DNA of 64,000 bases from Prunus persica (GCF_000346465.2 NC_034009.1:10656186-10720185); one strand, 5' to 3'; positions 18,801-31,563 are shown, counted from the stretch's first letter. Program-made: numbers and translations. The notes: generated from the sequence alone by a model not told the origin.

Positions 18801-20554
18801 ATCTGTTCCTGCCTCAGAACTGGAACTTCCATGATCATAATCTTCTTGTTTGCATTGAGCACCTTTTGCAAGGAATGTATACAATGCCAGTTCAAACCTG
18901 TCCATAGAAGAAGAAATTTTTTTTTTTTTTTAATAGGAACTAAGCTGTGGACAATAAAACCTAGTCAGAGGCCATCAATACTCCTTACCGTTTCTCTTCA
19001 CTGGGTACCCAGAGCTCATCAGAGGTCAGCAATGCAAGCAAGGTTTGGGCAGAAAGTTTTGGAAGCACCTGTCCATGACCAGGAAATTAAAAAAAATATG
19101 CAGACAGTAGGTTTGCATGAACAAAATTGAAAAACTAAAAGTATACTTAATCCTCATAAAAATCAAATATACTGACAACACAGATGCCAAGAGAGAGAAA
19201 AAAAATTGAACTACACAGTCATTATTAAATTTAAAGATTGAGCTTACACCATGTTTTTTTTAAGGCTGTGGGCAAGGATAAATATGTCTATATAAAAAAG
19301 TGCGAAAAATAAGTATGTTTCCTCGGTCCACTGCTCTGTCCTTTCCTCTAATATTTTCTTATGTTATCATATTATATGATCCCAAAGGAACAGAGAATAT
19401 GTGAGAAACTGACAAAACCCACAAGGCATAATTATGAAGTAAGCTCACCATCCATTACCTCTTTCAACTCCATGGAACCACTTTGACAAAGGTAGCCCCA
19501 GCAAGCATTTCTTACTCGTTCTCCATGTATGCCATAATCTTGGCTCTCTGCAAACACCTGAAAGCACAGGTAGACGCCATCAATAACATAAGAAATCGGT
19601 AGCATGTCGACCAAACACAAAGAGGCAGCACAAGAATTTCGAACCTGATAGGCTAAGAAGTTTGAAGTCCATAATTCAGATATAATGAAGTCTGTGCATA
19701 TTGCACATAAATCCTGCATTAAAAGAATAGCAAGATGTAATCCAAATGCACACATGGGGAAGGCATTCCAAGAGCAGAAAAATTAAAGTCCCATAAAATT
19801 AAAAAAGCACAAGAAACATAAAAATGAACTTTAGGTCTACAATGAGAATATGATACCTGAAGGTCAAGAAAAGAAGCGGCAGCCAAAACACGAAATGCAT
19901 TGTTATCATTAAGCTTGGGGTGGTGGCCGTATAGATATGCCAAAGCCATTGCAATTGCTTCTCCGTTAACATTCTTATCGTCAATATGTAAGGTTAAAAC
20001 CGGCTCATTGGCTTCTTTCCAAGGTCCATGAAGCATGTTCCTGCCAGGCACACAGAGGGTAGCACATGAAAACCCACAATTTTACTCGTAAGCACCCAAT
20101 CAATACATAATAACGCGTGTATTATTAAAAAAACCAATACTAATTCCCCAGAAATAGCATCAACAAATATACTTAAACTATTTTAATCAACAAATAAACC
20201 CCAAATTTTCTGCTTTCAGCATCATCAAACAACGCCCAAGCAAAGCGGGAGGGCGCGAATTCAAGGGCATTTTGGTAAATTGACAGGGTAAAGGGACCTG
20301 AAGTAGGGGCTGCGTGAGAGAATGAGGCGGTGGAGGTGGTAGGTGGAGCCCATGGCGTGGACGACCATATCGGAGAAGGCGCCGGAGTTGAAGCCCTCCA
20401 ATTGAATGTGGTCGCAGAGCGCCGTGAGGTTGCAATCCAGTGCGCGCAGCTCGCTGCTGCTCCGGTCGTTGTCGGAGTGCTGAGAGGGCTGGATCGTCAT
20501 CTTCATTTGCGGCCCGTACGACCTGGCGGGATTGCTAGGATACTGAGGGTCCAT
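15808..20554 (-). CDS. BTB/POZ domain protein (871 residues)
   Basis: Twelve exons in minus-strand order: 20554-20298, 20040-19857, 19713-19645, 19557-19459, 19068-18989, 18897-18063, 17759-17080, 16754-16670, 16552-16501, 16385-16336, 16147-16100, 15984-15808; all joins keep frame. The N-terminal BTB fold (about 45-160) is shown by FSDMVVHAMGSTYHLHRLIL followed by SPYFR, then a BACK-like helical part (about 165-260). The middle is long, Ser/Asn/Gly-rich and probably disordered, with a Cys-rich patch CKSCCLTSLACTC just after it. The C-terminal part (from about 640) is conserved in look (FEDVHRLSDGQVKHSPEVFYAGSLWK). BTB proteins often serve as substrate adaptors of CUL3 ubiquitin ligases; that role here is inferred. 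Start chosen at the first ATG (MDPQYP); a leader intron is possible. It shares its upstream region head to head with the PPR gene. Confidence 0.9.
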
Positions 20555-21469
20555 ATGAACCACACCTGCACTTGCACTTGGTTGGTTTTTCGATTATCAA
20601 GTGTACGAGAGTGGCGATGATGAGAGTGAGAGAACGGTGCTGCAGATCAGAGAGCCATTGTTGATTTGATTTGCTGTTGTTACTTGCTCTACACGAACTG
20701 CTGCAGCTTTGGAAATGCAAAGGGGATGGGCGCGGGTCGGACCCGACTGACTTGACCCGTTTGGCCCGCCCAGCCCATTAGTTATATGTTTTTCTCTATG
20801 CGTTGAGACGACGTCGTATTAAGTCGTTCTCGAAACGGCGGTGTTTAGTACCAGTTTCAGTGTCATCGTCTTTGTTGGTGTTAAGCTCAACTCTCTCTCT
20901 CTCTGGCAGATTGGTTTAAACTTTAAACCCTAAACCCTGCGCTTCAAGATTTTCCGGTATGTGAATTTACAAGCCCATAACTTTTGTCAAGCGTTTCTTC
21001 TTTTTGTTTCTAGGGCACAGTTTAGGAGTCGAAATGCTTAGCAATTCGTGTCCCTGCAATCGAAGCTCAGTCCTCAACCATGAACTGTTTCCCATTTTCT
21101 CTCACTTTCTCATCATATATGAAAAATGCTTGCAAAAGCTTCAATTTTGCACCACAAACTTAGGCCAAATTCATATGAGTTTATATATAAAAATTGAATG
21201 AAGTGTTAAAGTTTTTCCTTAATTAAACATTGTGCTGTGCCCCTCTTGATATGCATTGTTTGTATTTGCTTAATGATTCCCACCCCTCTGCCTCTTCTTT
21301 TTCTGTTTGTTTTAGTGTTTTACTTTTCATGTCTAATTTTCTAAATGTTTAGCTTACTGAGTGTGATTAGAGTACCTTTAGTCCTGAAATGACTTGTGTG
21401 TTGAACTTCTCTATAAATTTGGAAGGTGAAGGGCAGACACAGTGTTAGATTGGGCATGCTTTTGTGAAG
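20555..21469. promoter_or_regulatory. shared upstream region of BTB and PPR genes, with telo-box
   Basis: The BTB gene (minus) and the PPR gene (plus) diverge here. At 20925-20938 lies AAACCCTAAACCCT, a double telomere box of the kind found near transcription starts of many plant housekeeping genes, preceded by a CT microsatellite at 20890-20904. The segment after it probably includes the PPR leader. No other coding exon was seen. Confidence 0.5.
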
Positions 21470-24345
21470 ATGCTCCTAAGAAAACAAGGTAATTTTGGCA
21501 TGTATACAGATTCTTTCTTCTCTATGGAGTCAAGTATGTTGGTAAACACCGATCAGAAAAATAAAATGTTCACAAATGTCTTTGGCTTCCATGATGTTTG
21601 TCATTTAATACTTCTGGTGGCATGTACAGGAATCACTTCTTACCATCTGCTTTATTTTTCCTTTTTGCAGGCATACGCCATTTTCATTTGAACTGCTGTA
21701 ACATTTACACTTTTTCAAAAAGGTTTTCATCCTTGCCAAATGGGCCTTCTTCTGAACATGATAGGAAAGTTGTTTCCTCCATGGATAGGGTTAGTTGCGA
21801 TAATTCGAGAAAAGTTGAGGGTGTGAGACAAGTAGTTGATGATGTGTGCCAAGTATTGGAGGGTCGTCCTTGGGGACCTACCCTTGAGAATGCTTTATCA
21901 ATGCTTGACAACAAACCTCAATCAGAATCAGTTATTGGAGTCTTAAGGAGACTGAAAGATGTAGGTCTAGCATTTAATTATTTTCGGTGGTGTGAGAGAC
22001 AAACTGACCAAGCACATTGTCCCGAAGCATACAATTCACTTCTCATGGTCATGGCTAGGAGTAGAAATTTTAAGTTCTTGGAACAGGTCCTGGAAGAAAT
22101 GAGTATTGCAGGAATTGGCCCATTTAATAACGTATGTATTGAGTTAGTTGTGAGCTGTGTTAAGTCACAGAAGCTGAGAGAAGCTTTCAATCTATTGCAA
22201 ACCATGAGGAAGTTCAAATTCCGCCCAGCATTTTCAGCCTATACAACTCTAATTGGAGCTTTGTCTACAGTTCCTGAATCTGATCTCATGTTGACTCTCT
22301 TTCATCAAATGCAGGAGATAGGTTATGAAGTTACTGTGCATTTATTTACAACTATTATTCGTGTATTTGCCAAGGAAGGCCGAGTTGATGCTGCTCTCTC
22401 CTTGTTGGATGAGATGAAGAGCAACTCTTTTAATGCGGATGTTGTTCTTTATAACGTCTGTATAGACTGCTTTGGTAAAGTCGGTAAGGTGGATATGGCC
22501 TGGAAATTCTTTCATGAAATGAGAATGCATGGCATGGTGCCTGATGATGTGACATATACTAGCATGATAGGAGTTCTCTGCAAAGCTGAGAGACTAGGTG
22601 AAGCGGTGGAGTTATTTGAGGAGATGGATGTGAATAGGAAAGTACCTTGTGTGTATGCGTATAACACCATGATCATGGGCTATGGTTCTGCTGGAAGGTT
22701 TGAGGAAGCATACAGCTTATTTGAGAGGCAAAAAAGAAAGGGGTGCATTCCGAGTGTGATTGCATATAATTGTGTTCTCACTTGCCTAGGGAAGAAGGGA
22801 AGAGTAGAAGAAGCGTTAAGGATTTTTGATGAGATGAAGAAAGATGCAGCTCCCAATCTTCCAACTTATAACATTCTAATAGACATGCTTTGCAAGGCAG
22901 GTAACCTCGAGGCTGCTCTGCGTGTTCGGGATGCCATGAAAGAAGCTGGTTTATATCCTAATGTTATGACTGTAAACATAATGATTGATCGACTCTGTAA
23001 AGCTCAGAAACTTGATGATGCTTGTTCTATCTTTGAAGGAATGGATCACAAAGTTTGCACACCAGATGCAGTTACGTTTTGTTCTCTTATAGATGGCTTG
23101 GGTAAACAAGGAAAGGTAGATAATGCCTACAGGCTTTATGAGAAGATGCTGGATTCTGATCAGATTCCAAATGCTATTGTATATACATCCCTCATCAGGA
23201 ACTTCTTCAGGTGTGGTAGAAAGGAGGATGGTCACAAAATATACAAAGAAATGGTGCGTAGGGGCTGTTCTCCTGATCTGATGCTTCTTAACACCTATAT
23301 GGATTGTGTTTTCAAGGCTGGTGAAATTGACAAAGGTAGATTTTTGTTTGAGGAGATAAAGGCTCAAGGATTCATCCCGGATGTGCGGAGCTATTCAATC
23401 TTAATTCATGGCCTTGTAAAAGCAGGTTTGGCACATGAAACCTATGAATTATTTCATGCGATGAAGGATCAAGGCTGTGTATTGGACACCCGTGCTTACA
23501 ATGCCATCATTGATGGATTCTGCAAATGTGGAAAGGTGAATAAAGCATACCAGCTGCTGGAGGAAATGAAAACTAAGGGTCACCAGCCCACAGTTGTTAC
23601 TTATGGTTCTGTCATTGACGGGCTTGCCAAGATTGACAGACTTGATGAAGCATACATGCTTTTTGAAGAAGCAAAGTCAAAGGGAGTAGAATTGAATGTA
23701 ATTATTTATAGTAGTCTTGTTGATGGGTTTGGGAAGGTGGGTAGAATTGATGAAGCATATCTAATCATGGAAGAGCTAATGCAGAAGGGTTTGGCACCTA
23801 ATGTTTACACATATAATTGCTTGCTTGATGCACTTGTGAAAGCTGGTGAAATTGATGAAGCCATTGTTTGCTTTCAATCCATGAAAGACTTGAAATGTAC
23901 ACCCAACCATGTAACTTATAGCATTCTCATAAATGGTCTTTGTAGAGTTAGAAAATTCAATAAGGCTTTTGTGTACTGGCAAGAGATGAAGAAACAAGGG
24001 TTACAGCCCAACACAATCACCTACACCACCATGATATCCGGACTTGCAAAGGCTGGGAACATAAGAGATGCTAGTGGGCTTTTTGAGAGGTTTAAAGCCA
24101 GTGGTGGCATTCTCGATTCTGCTAGTTATAATGCTATGATAGAAGGATTAAGTAGCGGAAATAGGGCAATGGAAGCATATGCACTTTTTGAGGAAACTCG
24201 GCAGAAAGGTTGTCATATTCATACCAAGACATGTGTTGTTCTGTTGGATGCCTTGCACAAGGCTGAATGCCTTGAGCAGGCAGCAATTGTCGGTGCTGTG
24301 CTTAGGGAAACTGCAAAGTCTCAACATGCTTCAAGATCATGGTAA
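21470..24345 (+). CDS. pentatricopeptide repeat protein, At3g06920 orthologue
   Basis: Nearly all of the protein lies in one long exon, 21671-24345. I place the start in a small first exon, 21470-21488 (MLLRKQG), spliced to 21671: the GT and AG borders fit, the phase fits, and the result is 897 residues beginning with a basic, Ser/Phe-rich organelle-targeting peptide. Without the splice an ATG at 21622 would give 907 residues. About twenty 35-residue PPR motifs of the plain P type follow from about residue 120 (for example VTYGSVIDGLAKIDRLDEAY), and the protein ends in HASRSW like the Arabidopsis protein At3g06920. No E, DYW or SMR domain is present. P-type PPR proteins bind organellar RNA and act in its stability, splicing or translation; the target is unknown. 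Confidence 0.95.
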
Positions 24346-25490
24346 AATTGCATATCGTGCAATTTACTGGAGGGATTAATAGATGTGTTTTGCTCAGTGA
24401 GTGGTGATGACACAAGGTGCCTTCTCATGCATTCATGCTGATGGAGCAAATATTGGGGGATGGGAGATCTTTTTTCTTTTTTTTTCCTTCCTGAAAAGTC
24501 TTCGTTCCATCAATTCCTTAACATGATTGAAGTCGCTCTCTATAGAGGTAACTCCTTTACGATTACAATTGTAGTTACTGAAATTGGATGCATGTATCTG
24601 GAATAGGAGTCCTGAGTCTCATGACTTTTGGGACTACGCCAACATGTTATTCCTCCTGAAAATGTTCTGATTAATTGAATATTCAGGGTTGTAACTTTTA
24701 AAATCTAGAATTCTATGGTGTTTTAGTGCATGTGTGCTCAATATTGTCTTGTGCTTTTTGGCGCATGCATAATATACAAAAAACACACAGTTTGGTAGAG
24801 GAAAGCTGTGTGAATGATGTGTAATTCTTCTGGCAGATGTTGGCCTTTTCTCTTTCCCTTTTCCTTTTGTGCTGATGTGGTTCTGGCAGATTTTCAAATT
24901 TCCATGATTCTAAATTCTCAATACAAATGATTCAGTTTTCGACCATTTTTATGTATTGATGTTGTAGCAAGAGTTCTATTGATGCAACCTTTGCATTGAC
25001 TAAATACTTATGGTTGCAGGTATATAGTGTTTCGAATTTGTCTCGGTTGTGAGATGTCAAGGAAATTGAGTTTGAAGAGAATGAACCTTCCTTCCAAGAT
25101 GTATGTCGTCCAGCCCAACCTCGGACTCTTTCTTCCCGACCTATTTTACTCTTTGCAACACTAACTTCAGTCGCCGTTATTCAGGAGCATGAGTTTGTTT
25201 TGAGAACCAATGGTTCTTGATTGAATACAGTGCCTTGCCAATTATTCCGGATACTCGGTTCAATTGAGTTAATGGGCCTCTTTGGAGGAGCAGCCCCCCT
25301 CCCCTACAAAGAGGGCAAATTTTTGGTTTGTATGGCCGATGGCCTATGTTGGATATAGTCGTTGGGCGGGTCATCTTCTTCTGTAAATTTTTCTCTTTCC
25401 TCCTGAGCATAGGAAAATTTTGTAAGTGACACCCAATAGCTAGTTCTATAATGTTATACCCAAGCACTTTATGTTTTTGGATAAATTAAA
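24346..25490. other. 3' region of PPR gene and intergenic DNA
   Basis: Probably holds the PPR 3' untranslated region. No exon of a known family and no clear repeat was recognised on either strand. Confidence 0.4.
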
Positions 25491-25680
25491 TAAATATATA
25501 TAAAGCAAAAGGCAGAGAATGGTAAAATATTCAAAATATCAAAAAATGTCTTTGGTTAATGCAAACATTAAGAATTGAAATTATTAATTAAATGAGAATA
25601 ATATGGTAAATTTATACTTTTTCATATTTAAAAAAATTAAAATTAAAAGAAAAATAAGATAATAGATTTTATTTTTTCCC
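25491..25680 (+). mobile_element. 3'-truncated Helitron-like copy
   Basis: Shows the start motif TATATATAAAGCAAAAGGCA and following sequence of the family, then stops where the opposite-strand copy at 25682-25962 begins. It forms a large inverted repeat with that copy. Confidence 0.65.
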
Positions 25681-25681
25681 A

Positions 25682-25962
25682 CTAACCTTTTTGCAAGCGC
25701 TTCAGCACTTAAGAGGTTATTTTTTTTAAAAAAAATTAATTTATTTTAAAATTAAAAAAGATAATGGGTAGTTGTGTTCCATAAAAATAGGATACGTGAT
25801 TTTTCTTTTAATTTTAATTTTTTTAATATGAAAAAATGTGAATTTACCATATTATTCTCATTTAATTAATAATTTCAATTCTTAATGTTTGCATTAATCA
25901 AAGGTATTTTTTGATATTTTGAATGTTTTACTATTCTCTGCCTTTTGCTTTATATATATAGA
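25682..25962 (-). mobile_element. non-autonomous Helitron, 281 bp
   Basis: Read on the minus strand it starts with TC at 25962-25961, runs through the family sequence, has a short GC-rich stem-loop (AAGTGCT and AGCGCTT arms) close to its 3' end, and ends in TTAG where the 46921-47183 copy has CTAG. The host bases are A before and T after, as expected for Helitron insertion, with no target duplication. No open frame. Confidence 0.7.
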
Positions 25963-26328
25963 TTATTATTTTTTAATTCTAAAAGAAATTTAAATTTAAA
26001 AAAAAAAGGCTAAGAAAGCCAATATTCATGCCACGTGTCTTAACGGTATGGAAATTTGAAATATAGCCACTATACAGAAAGATACGCGGTGCACCAAAGT
26101 GTAGAGTGTGATGCGCTTCGTTAATGTAACCGTTAACACGGGAGTGTCCAACGGATATTTTTACAGCTTTTCAAATTTCAAATTTTCAAACGAAAGGTAA
26201 ACAATATTTTACTTTCTTTATCTGTATCATCAAACCCCTCCACCAACCCTTCATTCTCCTCGTTCTCCTCGTCATCAAGTCCCATCTCTCTCTCTCTCCC
26301 TCTTCTTTGTTCCTTCTCTGCGATTTCA
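25963..26328 (+). promoter_or_regulatory. upstream region of TOG-like gene with G-box
   Basis: Contains a palindromic G-box CACGTG at 26032-26037 in the context CCACGTGTCT, a binding site type for plant bZIP and bHLH factors, and a CT-rich leader at 26285-26310 directly before the start codon at 26329. Confidence 0.45.
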
Positions 26329-27625
26329 ATGGCTATGGCTCTCAGGCCCATCGATAATGCTCTTCCAACCACACCAGAAAGGCCGAAAAAGCAAACCAAA
26401 GTTCCTGTTTCTATCCAAAAGCAACCCGAGTTTGGGGTCAATGATGAAAACCAGGCTCCACTTCCTGCAGCAACCATTGATGCCACCATTGATTATATCT
26501 CTTCTGAGAATCTCAAACCCATCTCAGACCCTGATTTCAAAATTCTGGTAATTTTCCAAATTTCTTTTATTTCTTTCTGTAATTTAGAACAAACCCAACT
26601 GGAATTTGGCAATAAATTCTTCAATTTTTGGAATTTCAGAGCTTGAATGAGGGATTAGATTCAAAGGATTGGGTGAAGGTGTGCGAGTCTCTGAACAATG
26701 TTAGGCGTTTTGCACTCTATCACTCTGCTCTTTTGTTTCCTACTCTGTAAGTGCCTTTTCTTCTCTTTTTTCTATTGTCTGCTGTAATTAGTTAACAAAT
26801 CGACGTCTTTTTGTCAGTGATAGCGTTAACATGTATATTGTGGTATGAACAGAGAGAAAGTTATGGTGGTGATGGTTAAGGCAATGAAGAATCCCAGAAG
26901 TGCTTTATGCAAGACATCCATTATGGCGTCGTTTGATATCTTTAAGGCCTTTGGTGACAGTTTATTTGACTCTGCCACCTCTGCTGCATTTGATCAATTG
27001 GTGTGCACCCAATACAATTTTTGATTTTCTTAATTTCCTTTTCCATGATCATATTTTCATCATCATTTTGTTATATTCTGATGGACGGCTTGGATTGTTT
27101 GATTGGTTCACAGCTGCTGCAACTGCTGCTGAAAGCGTCTCAAGACAAACGGTTTGTGTGCGAAGAAGCAGATAGGACCCTGAACACAATGGTGCAGTCT
27201 TTGACTCCTCTGCCTTTGCTTCAAAAGCTTAGAGCCTATGCTTCCCATGCCAACCCCCGAGTCAGAGCCAAAGCTGCCGTTTCCGTCTCAGCTTGTGTCT
27301 CTAAGATGGTAAATACTTAATGAAGTGTTCTCTTGTCTTCTAAGCATAACATTTTTTCTCAAGCAAAATGGGGGTTTTCTACCAATTTCAGGGGCTTGAA
27401 GGAATGAAGGATTATGGGCTGGTCTCTTTGGTTAAAATGGCTGCAGATTTGTTGAATGATAGGCTGCCGGAGGCAAGGGAAGCGGCACGGGGTATTGTGC
27501 TTTCGGTGTACAATGCCTATACAGAGAATGAAGAGGAGAAGCAAGAGATATGGCTAAACTTTTGCCAGTCTAATTTGACACCAATTCATGCTCAGTCCAT
27601 GGTCAAAATTACTTCTTCTCAGTAG
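26329..27625 (+). CDS. HEAT/TOG-like microtubule-associated protein (300 residues)
   Basis: Five exons: 26329-26547, 26640-26746, 26853-27000, 27114-27308, 27392-27625; phases agree. After a basic N-terminus (residues 1-60, with PERPKKQTKVP) the protein is a helical-repeat fold (about 70-290) with HEAT-type helices such as RVRAKAAVSVSACVSKM and LPEAREAARGIVLSVYNAY. This is the pattern of CLASP/TOG-array proteins that bind tubulin, here with just one domain. The family in plants is poorly characterised, so the microtubule role is inferred. The initiator ATG fits a CT-rich leader; a second in-frame ATG follows two codons later. Confidence 0.85.
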
Positions 27626-28468
27626 AGTTTAGAAGATAGTGATTAGTGATTTTGCTGGTAGAAGCAGCTATAGTCTGAGTGCTACTTTGGCCAGTGATTC
27701 TGCTGGTAGAAGCAGCCTGGTAGCAGCTACTATGTTAGGAGTGTTACTGGTCAAATGAAAGGGAAGATGAGTTTACATACATCTTCCAGTTTCATGTAAA
27801 TTTCTTCTTAATGAAATTTTCATTGTTAATTACGAGCCAACCAAGTGACCAAAAAAGTGATACAGCGATCCTCTTTGTGCATAAATTTTCAGTAATTTAT
27901 TTGTCTACAATATTGTTAGGGCACCTAGTCTTCTACAGCCAGCAACAAATTATCAGTAATTTCTGGTGTGTGCAACTACAACATGCCACAATTGCAAGCC
28001 AGCCATTCATTTCACAAACAGATTAAAATCATCTGCTCAATATCCCAAAAACAGATTAAATTCATTCCATCAGCAGATTAAAATCAGCTGCTCAATATAT
28101 GTACAAGTGAAAGTCAACATAACTCATCTAAGCTATTCCCATGCATTGTCTATTAGTTTGAATATATGAATCCTACGTTTGAAAGATTTCCCGTTGAAAT
28201 CATTTGATTGAAAAGAAAGAAATAAAAAGACATCCCTACGAGCAAAAACTGCACCCTTCGCTATATTTTGTGACAACCGGGTCATTCACATCTGCTCTTG
28301 CATATTCCACAACCACAAGGAAATAACATATTCACAGTTTACCCTAACAAACCTTCAGTTGAGATTAGGGAGACCCAAGCCATCCTAACATCAGAAATTA
28401 TAGAACCCTAAAACCAAAAGCCACCCTGATTGGAGGCAGCACTTGAAACAGGAAAAAAAACCAAAATT
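27626..28468. other. convergent 3' region, no gene seen
   Basis: Lies between two genes that point at each other. It contains a duplicated phrase around 27648-27730 (GTGATT..TTGCTGGTAGAAGCAGC) and a second short direct repeat near 28020-28095 (ATTAAAATCA..CTGCTCAATAT). No exon was recognised. Confidence 0.45.
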
Positions 28469-30792
28469 TCAATCATGTTCAACCAAAGAGCGCAAAGCCA
28501 TCTCAACTTCTTCAAAAGGTTGCCCGGCATACAGCGGAAGCTGCCCCTTTTTCACAAATATTACCTTCATGTTATCTGATTTTATTGCTTCACGAAGTTC
28601 CTACAAAAAATAAAGCCCCTTTCTCAGCTTAGCACAGATGACAAGAATGACAGAAAAAGGCATGTCTAATGGGAAGTTGTCTTTGAGACAATTTTAAAAG
28701 GTGTCACAGTATGTTGGACAATACAATAGTGACTCAAACATAAAGATTTGATATGGGTAAGTTTAAACTTTTCTAAAATCAAATTATAATTCTTACTTTG
28801 TTTGGCAAAGGAGCAATATCAGCACTGAAATCACCCAGATCTTCAAAAAGAGACTCCAATAGGAAACAGAAGTTATTGGCATCAGCACGGTCCTCGAAAG
28901 CAACAGTATATGAAGAATCTCTCTGGTTTTGGGGCTGAGAACTGAACTTTAAAGTATAAAGTCCTCCTTGCCCCTCACTACCAGAACCTCTCCGCATCAG
29001 AATAACCTGGCATGGGATACATACTATTTCGATTGTCAGTTGGAGACAAAAATGCTTACCCGAACACAAAATAAGATACCAAAACACAGACTTTATTGGT
29101 TTGATAAGTAAAACTTGTAAATGAAATTCATAACGGGGCATAAAAGGTTAAAGAAATACAGCTAAAATGGCACTATAGAATGACTAACAAAATCATAAAG
29201 CATAAGCTAGAATTGTAAGCATCCATGAAAATTTTATGGTAGCACCAATGAGTAAGTAAAGTTAAATGGTTGCCTAAGATGGCTTGGGCAAATGCAACAA
29301 AGTCCAATTGCTAAACAGGCAGCACAATTTTAAAAATATGTAGTAAATATGGAAAAGTTTCACAACATACCAAAACATAAGGAAGATCCAACCACCATGG
29401 ATCAATCTCATTCTTCGATCTATTGCCACTGACTTTGTTAGGCACTCGTTCCTTTCCAGCTTCTTTGTGTCTTGAACTGCCATTTACATGATCACCAGAT
29501 TTTATGGTAGTTTCGTGGACTTCTTTCTTCAAGCGAGACTTTTTCTTCCCCAACTCTCTTGATTTTTTTGACTTTACTCCTTCAGATGACCTCCCTCGTC
29601 TTGTCCTCTGGACGGTACCTAAAATTTAGCAAATCAATAAAACAGCCAGACTAACAACAAACCGGTCTTTGTGCAATTTAAAAACTTTACCATTCTTTGG
29701 TTCAATAGTTCCAACTCCTATGTCCTTTCCACTATCCATTTTTCCAGTTCCTTTGTCCAAATGGTTCCCATCATCTTGCAACAATTTGGGTTCTTCCTCC
29801 AAAGTCTCAGAAACACTTTGTTCGAAATCCAACTCTGGCCGGTTTTCATCATGCTCTTCCAAACCTCCAAATCCCTTGGGACTTCTTTTCGCCTCAGCCT
29901 TAAATTTAAGCTTTTTCTTAAACATCAATCCCCCTTCCCCCTCTTTCAAATTCTCATCTTCACTATTCTCATGCTTTCCAAAGTCTTTCACATATGGACC
30001 CTGTAACTTCTCCCTTTTAGAATTCAACCTATTCTGCAACTTAAGCAACCGCTCCCCGACTTCTTTTTCAATACCGATTCTATTCCTTGGCATCGAACTT
30101 TCATCAATAACATCATCTTCGTCACCAACATTTCCCTTCCCTTCCTTTTTCTCTTGCTTTCGCGCTTCCCTTGCCATTGCTCTAATTTCTTCTATTTTCT
30201 CATCCAACTGGAGCTCATCCAAATAAACCACATTGCTCAATCCAGACCCAACATTTGTATTCAAAACTTTCCCTTTGGATAAACTTAAACCTGAACTCTT
30301 GGATTTCCTATTTTCCTCATCAGGATTGTCATTTCCCAGTAGCCAAACAGTAAAAAACGCCTGAAACAAATAAGCCCCAACCAAATACGCCCCAAATTTA
30401 AGGACAGACTTCGCAGATAATTTACCAACAATGCCATTATACTCCGGTGTCGTCTCAGATACGCTGAATTCCTCGACCTTATTGACTTCTCCGGCAACGA
30501 CGTCGCCTTGGTCGGAGCTACGCTCGAGATTAGAGTCGTTTTCATATTGGGTTACGGGGGACTCAATGGGAATTACGGGGCTTGTTAGGGGTTGTTCGGG
30601 AAGGAGAGGGGTTCTGGGTGGCGGGTCGGGTTCAGCTAGGGTTTTGAGGATTTTCGGGCGCAGATAGTTTTTCCGTCGTGTGGGCTTTGATGCTAGGGCA
30701 ATAGAGGCTGATAGGATGGGTTTGGTTGGTTTGGCGGCGGAGCAGATTGGAGGCGTGAGGAAAGGGAAGGTGGCGCAATGCGCACCCGCCAT
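28469..30792 (-). CDS. plastid-targeted membrane protein of unknown function
   Basis: Four exons in minus-strand order: 30792-29691, 29618-29371, 29006-28797, 28600-28469; 563 residues, phases agree. The N-terminus (about 1-50) is rich in Ala, Ser, Pro and basic residues and lacks acids, as chloroplast transit peptides do. One hydrophobic segment (about 129-152, SVLKFGAYLVGAYLFQAFF) should span a membrane. A long charged, Lys/Glu-rich region with coil-forming stretches follows (about 190-435). The C-terminal part from IDPWWLDLP (about 439) through LREAIKSDNMKVIFVKKGQL looks folded and conserved. I recognise it as a plant-specific plastid protein type but cannot name a function. A nuclear-encoded thylakoid or envelope protein is the best guess. 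Confidence 0.85.
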
Positions 30793-31292
30793 TGCTGGTT
30801 AGGAAAGGAAGGTGCTTCGGTTTGAATTTTCAGCTAGAGTGTATTTGAAGGGCTGGCCCGAGCTAAATGCGAATGTAGCGAAATTAGTTATGAGCCCGTT
30901 GAGTTGAGGCCCTTCTTTTGTAGCCCATTTTAGAACAAAAAAAAAAAGAATAAATTTAATTTGAAGAAAGAAGAAATTTTAAAAAAAATGTAAAGAAAAA
31001 TTCATTGACACAAAACATTAAATTGTATCTCATGTTCTTTAAGAGGTTTTCGAACGTGAAAACTCATTTTGTAAAACGATAACAAATGTCGCCTTAAATT
31101 ATTTTGTTACGAAGATAATGAAATTATTTACCTATTAAATTATATGATAGATTGATAAATAACCCACTCCTTGAAGCTTGTATCATTGTGTGATGAAAAG
31201 TGCCAATTGGGTTTGTTGAACATTGTGCTAATGAGGTTTGTTCAAGAACACCAATAAAAAAAAAAAGGAGTGTTTTCATTTGTGTTATCGTC
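30793..31292. other. intergenic DNA between gene-rich part and snRNA array
   Basis: AT-rich; no gene seen. From about 31155 it begins to resemble sequences that recur in the array downstream (for example the phrase around 31170-31205 with GTGATGAAAAGTGC, also near 33020, 35450 and 43410). Confidence 0.4.
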
Positions 31293-31563
31293 TAAGGGTT
31301 CGTTTGAGACTGCTTCTCTAGGAAGTACTTCTGCTCATAAGTCTTTCTAACAAAAGCACTTTTATTATAAAAATCTTAAATTTTCATAAAAAATTAAATT
31401 GATTTGTGGAAAAGCACTTGGAAGTGCTTCATAAAGAAGCACATAGCAGGTGCTTCTCTAAAATGCGCTTCTATAACCCAGAAGTGCTTCTAAACTTTTC
31501 TGCTAAACCATGTCAGAAGCGCTTTTGGTTATCAGACAAAAGCGCTCCCAAATACGCCCTAAT
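31293..31563. mobile_element. hAT-like MITE
   Basis: The ends resemble each other as inverted repeats (AGGGTTCGTTTGAGA on the left; reverse complement of the right end TAGGGCGTATTTGGGAG), and the inside is made of repeated AAGCACTT/AAGTGCTT blocks that fold back. A clean target duplication was not found, so the class is tentative. Confidence 0.5.

Noticed and set aside
22951..23367. Minus-strand open frame of 138 codons inside the PPR gene
   Set aside because: It is the antisense reading of repeated PPR codons, as are other minus-strand frames at 21705-24000.
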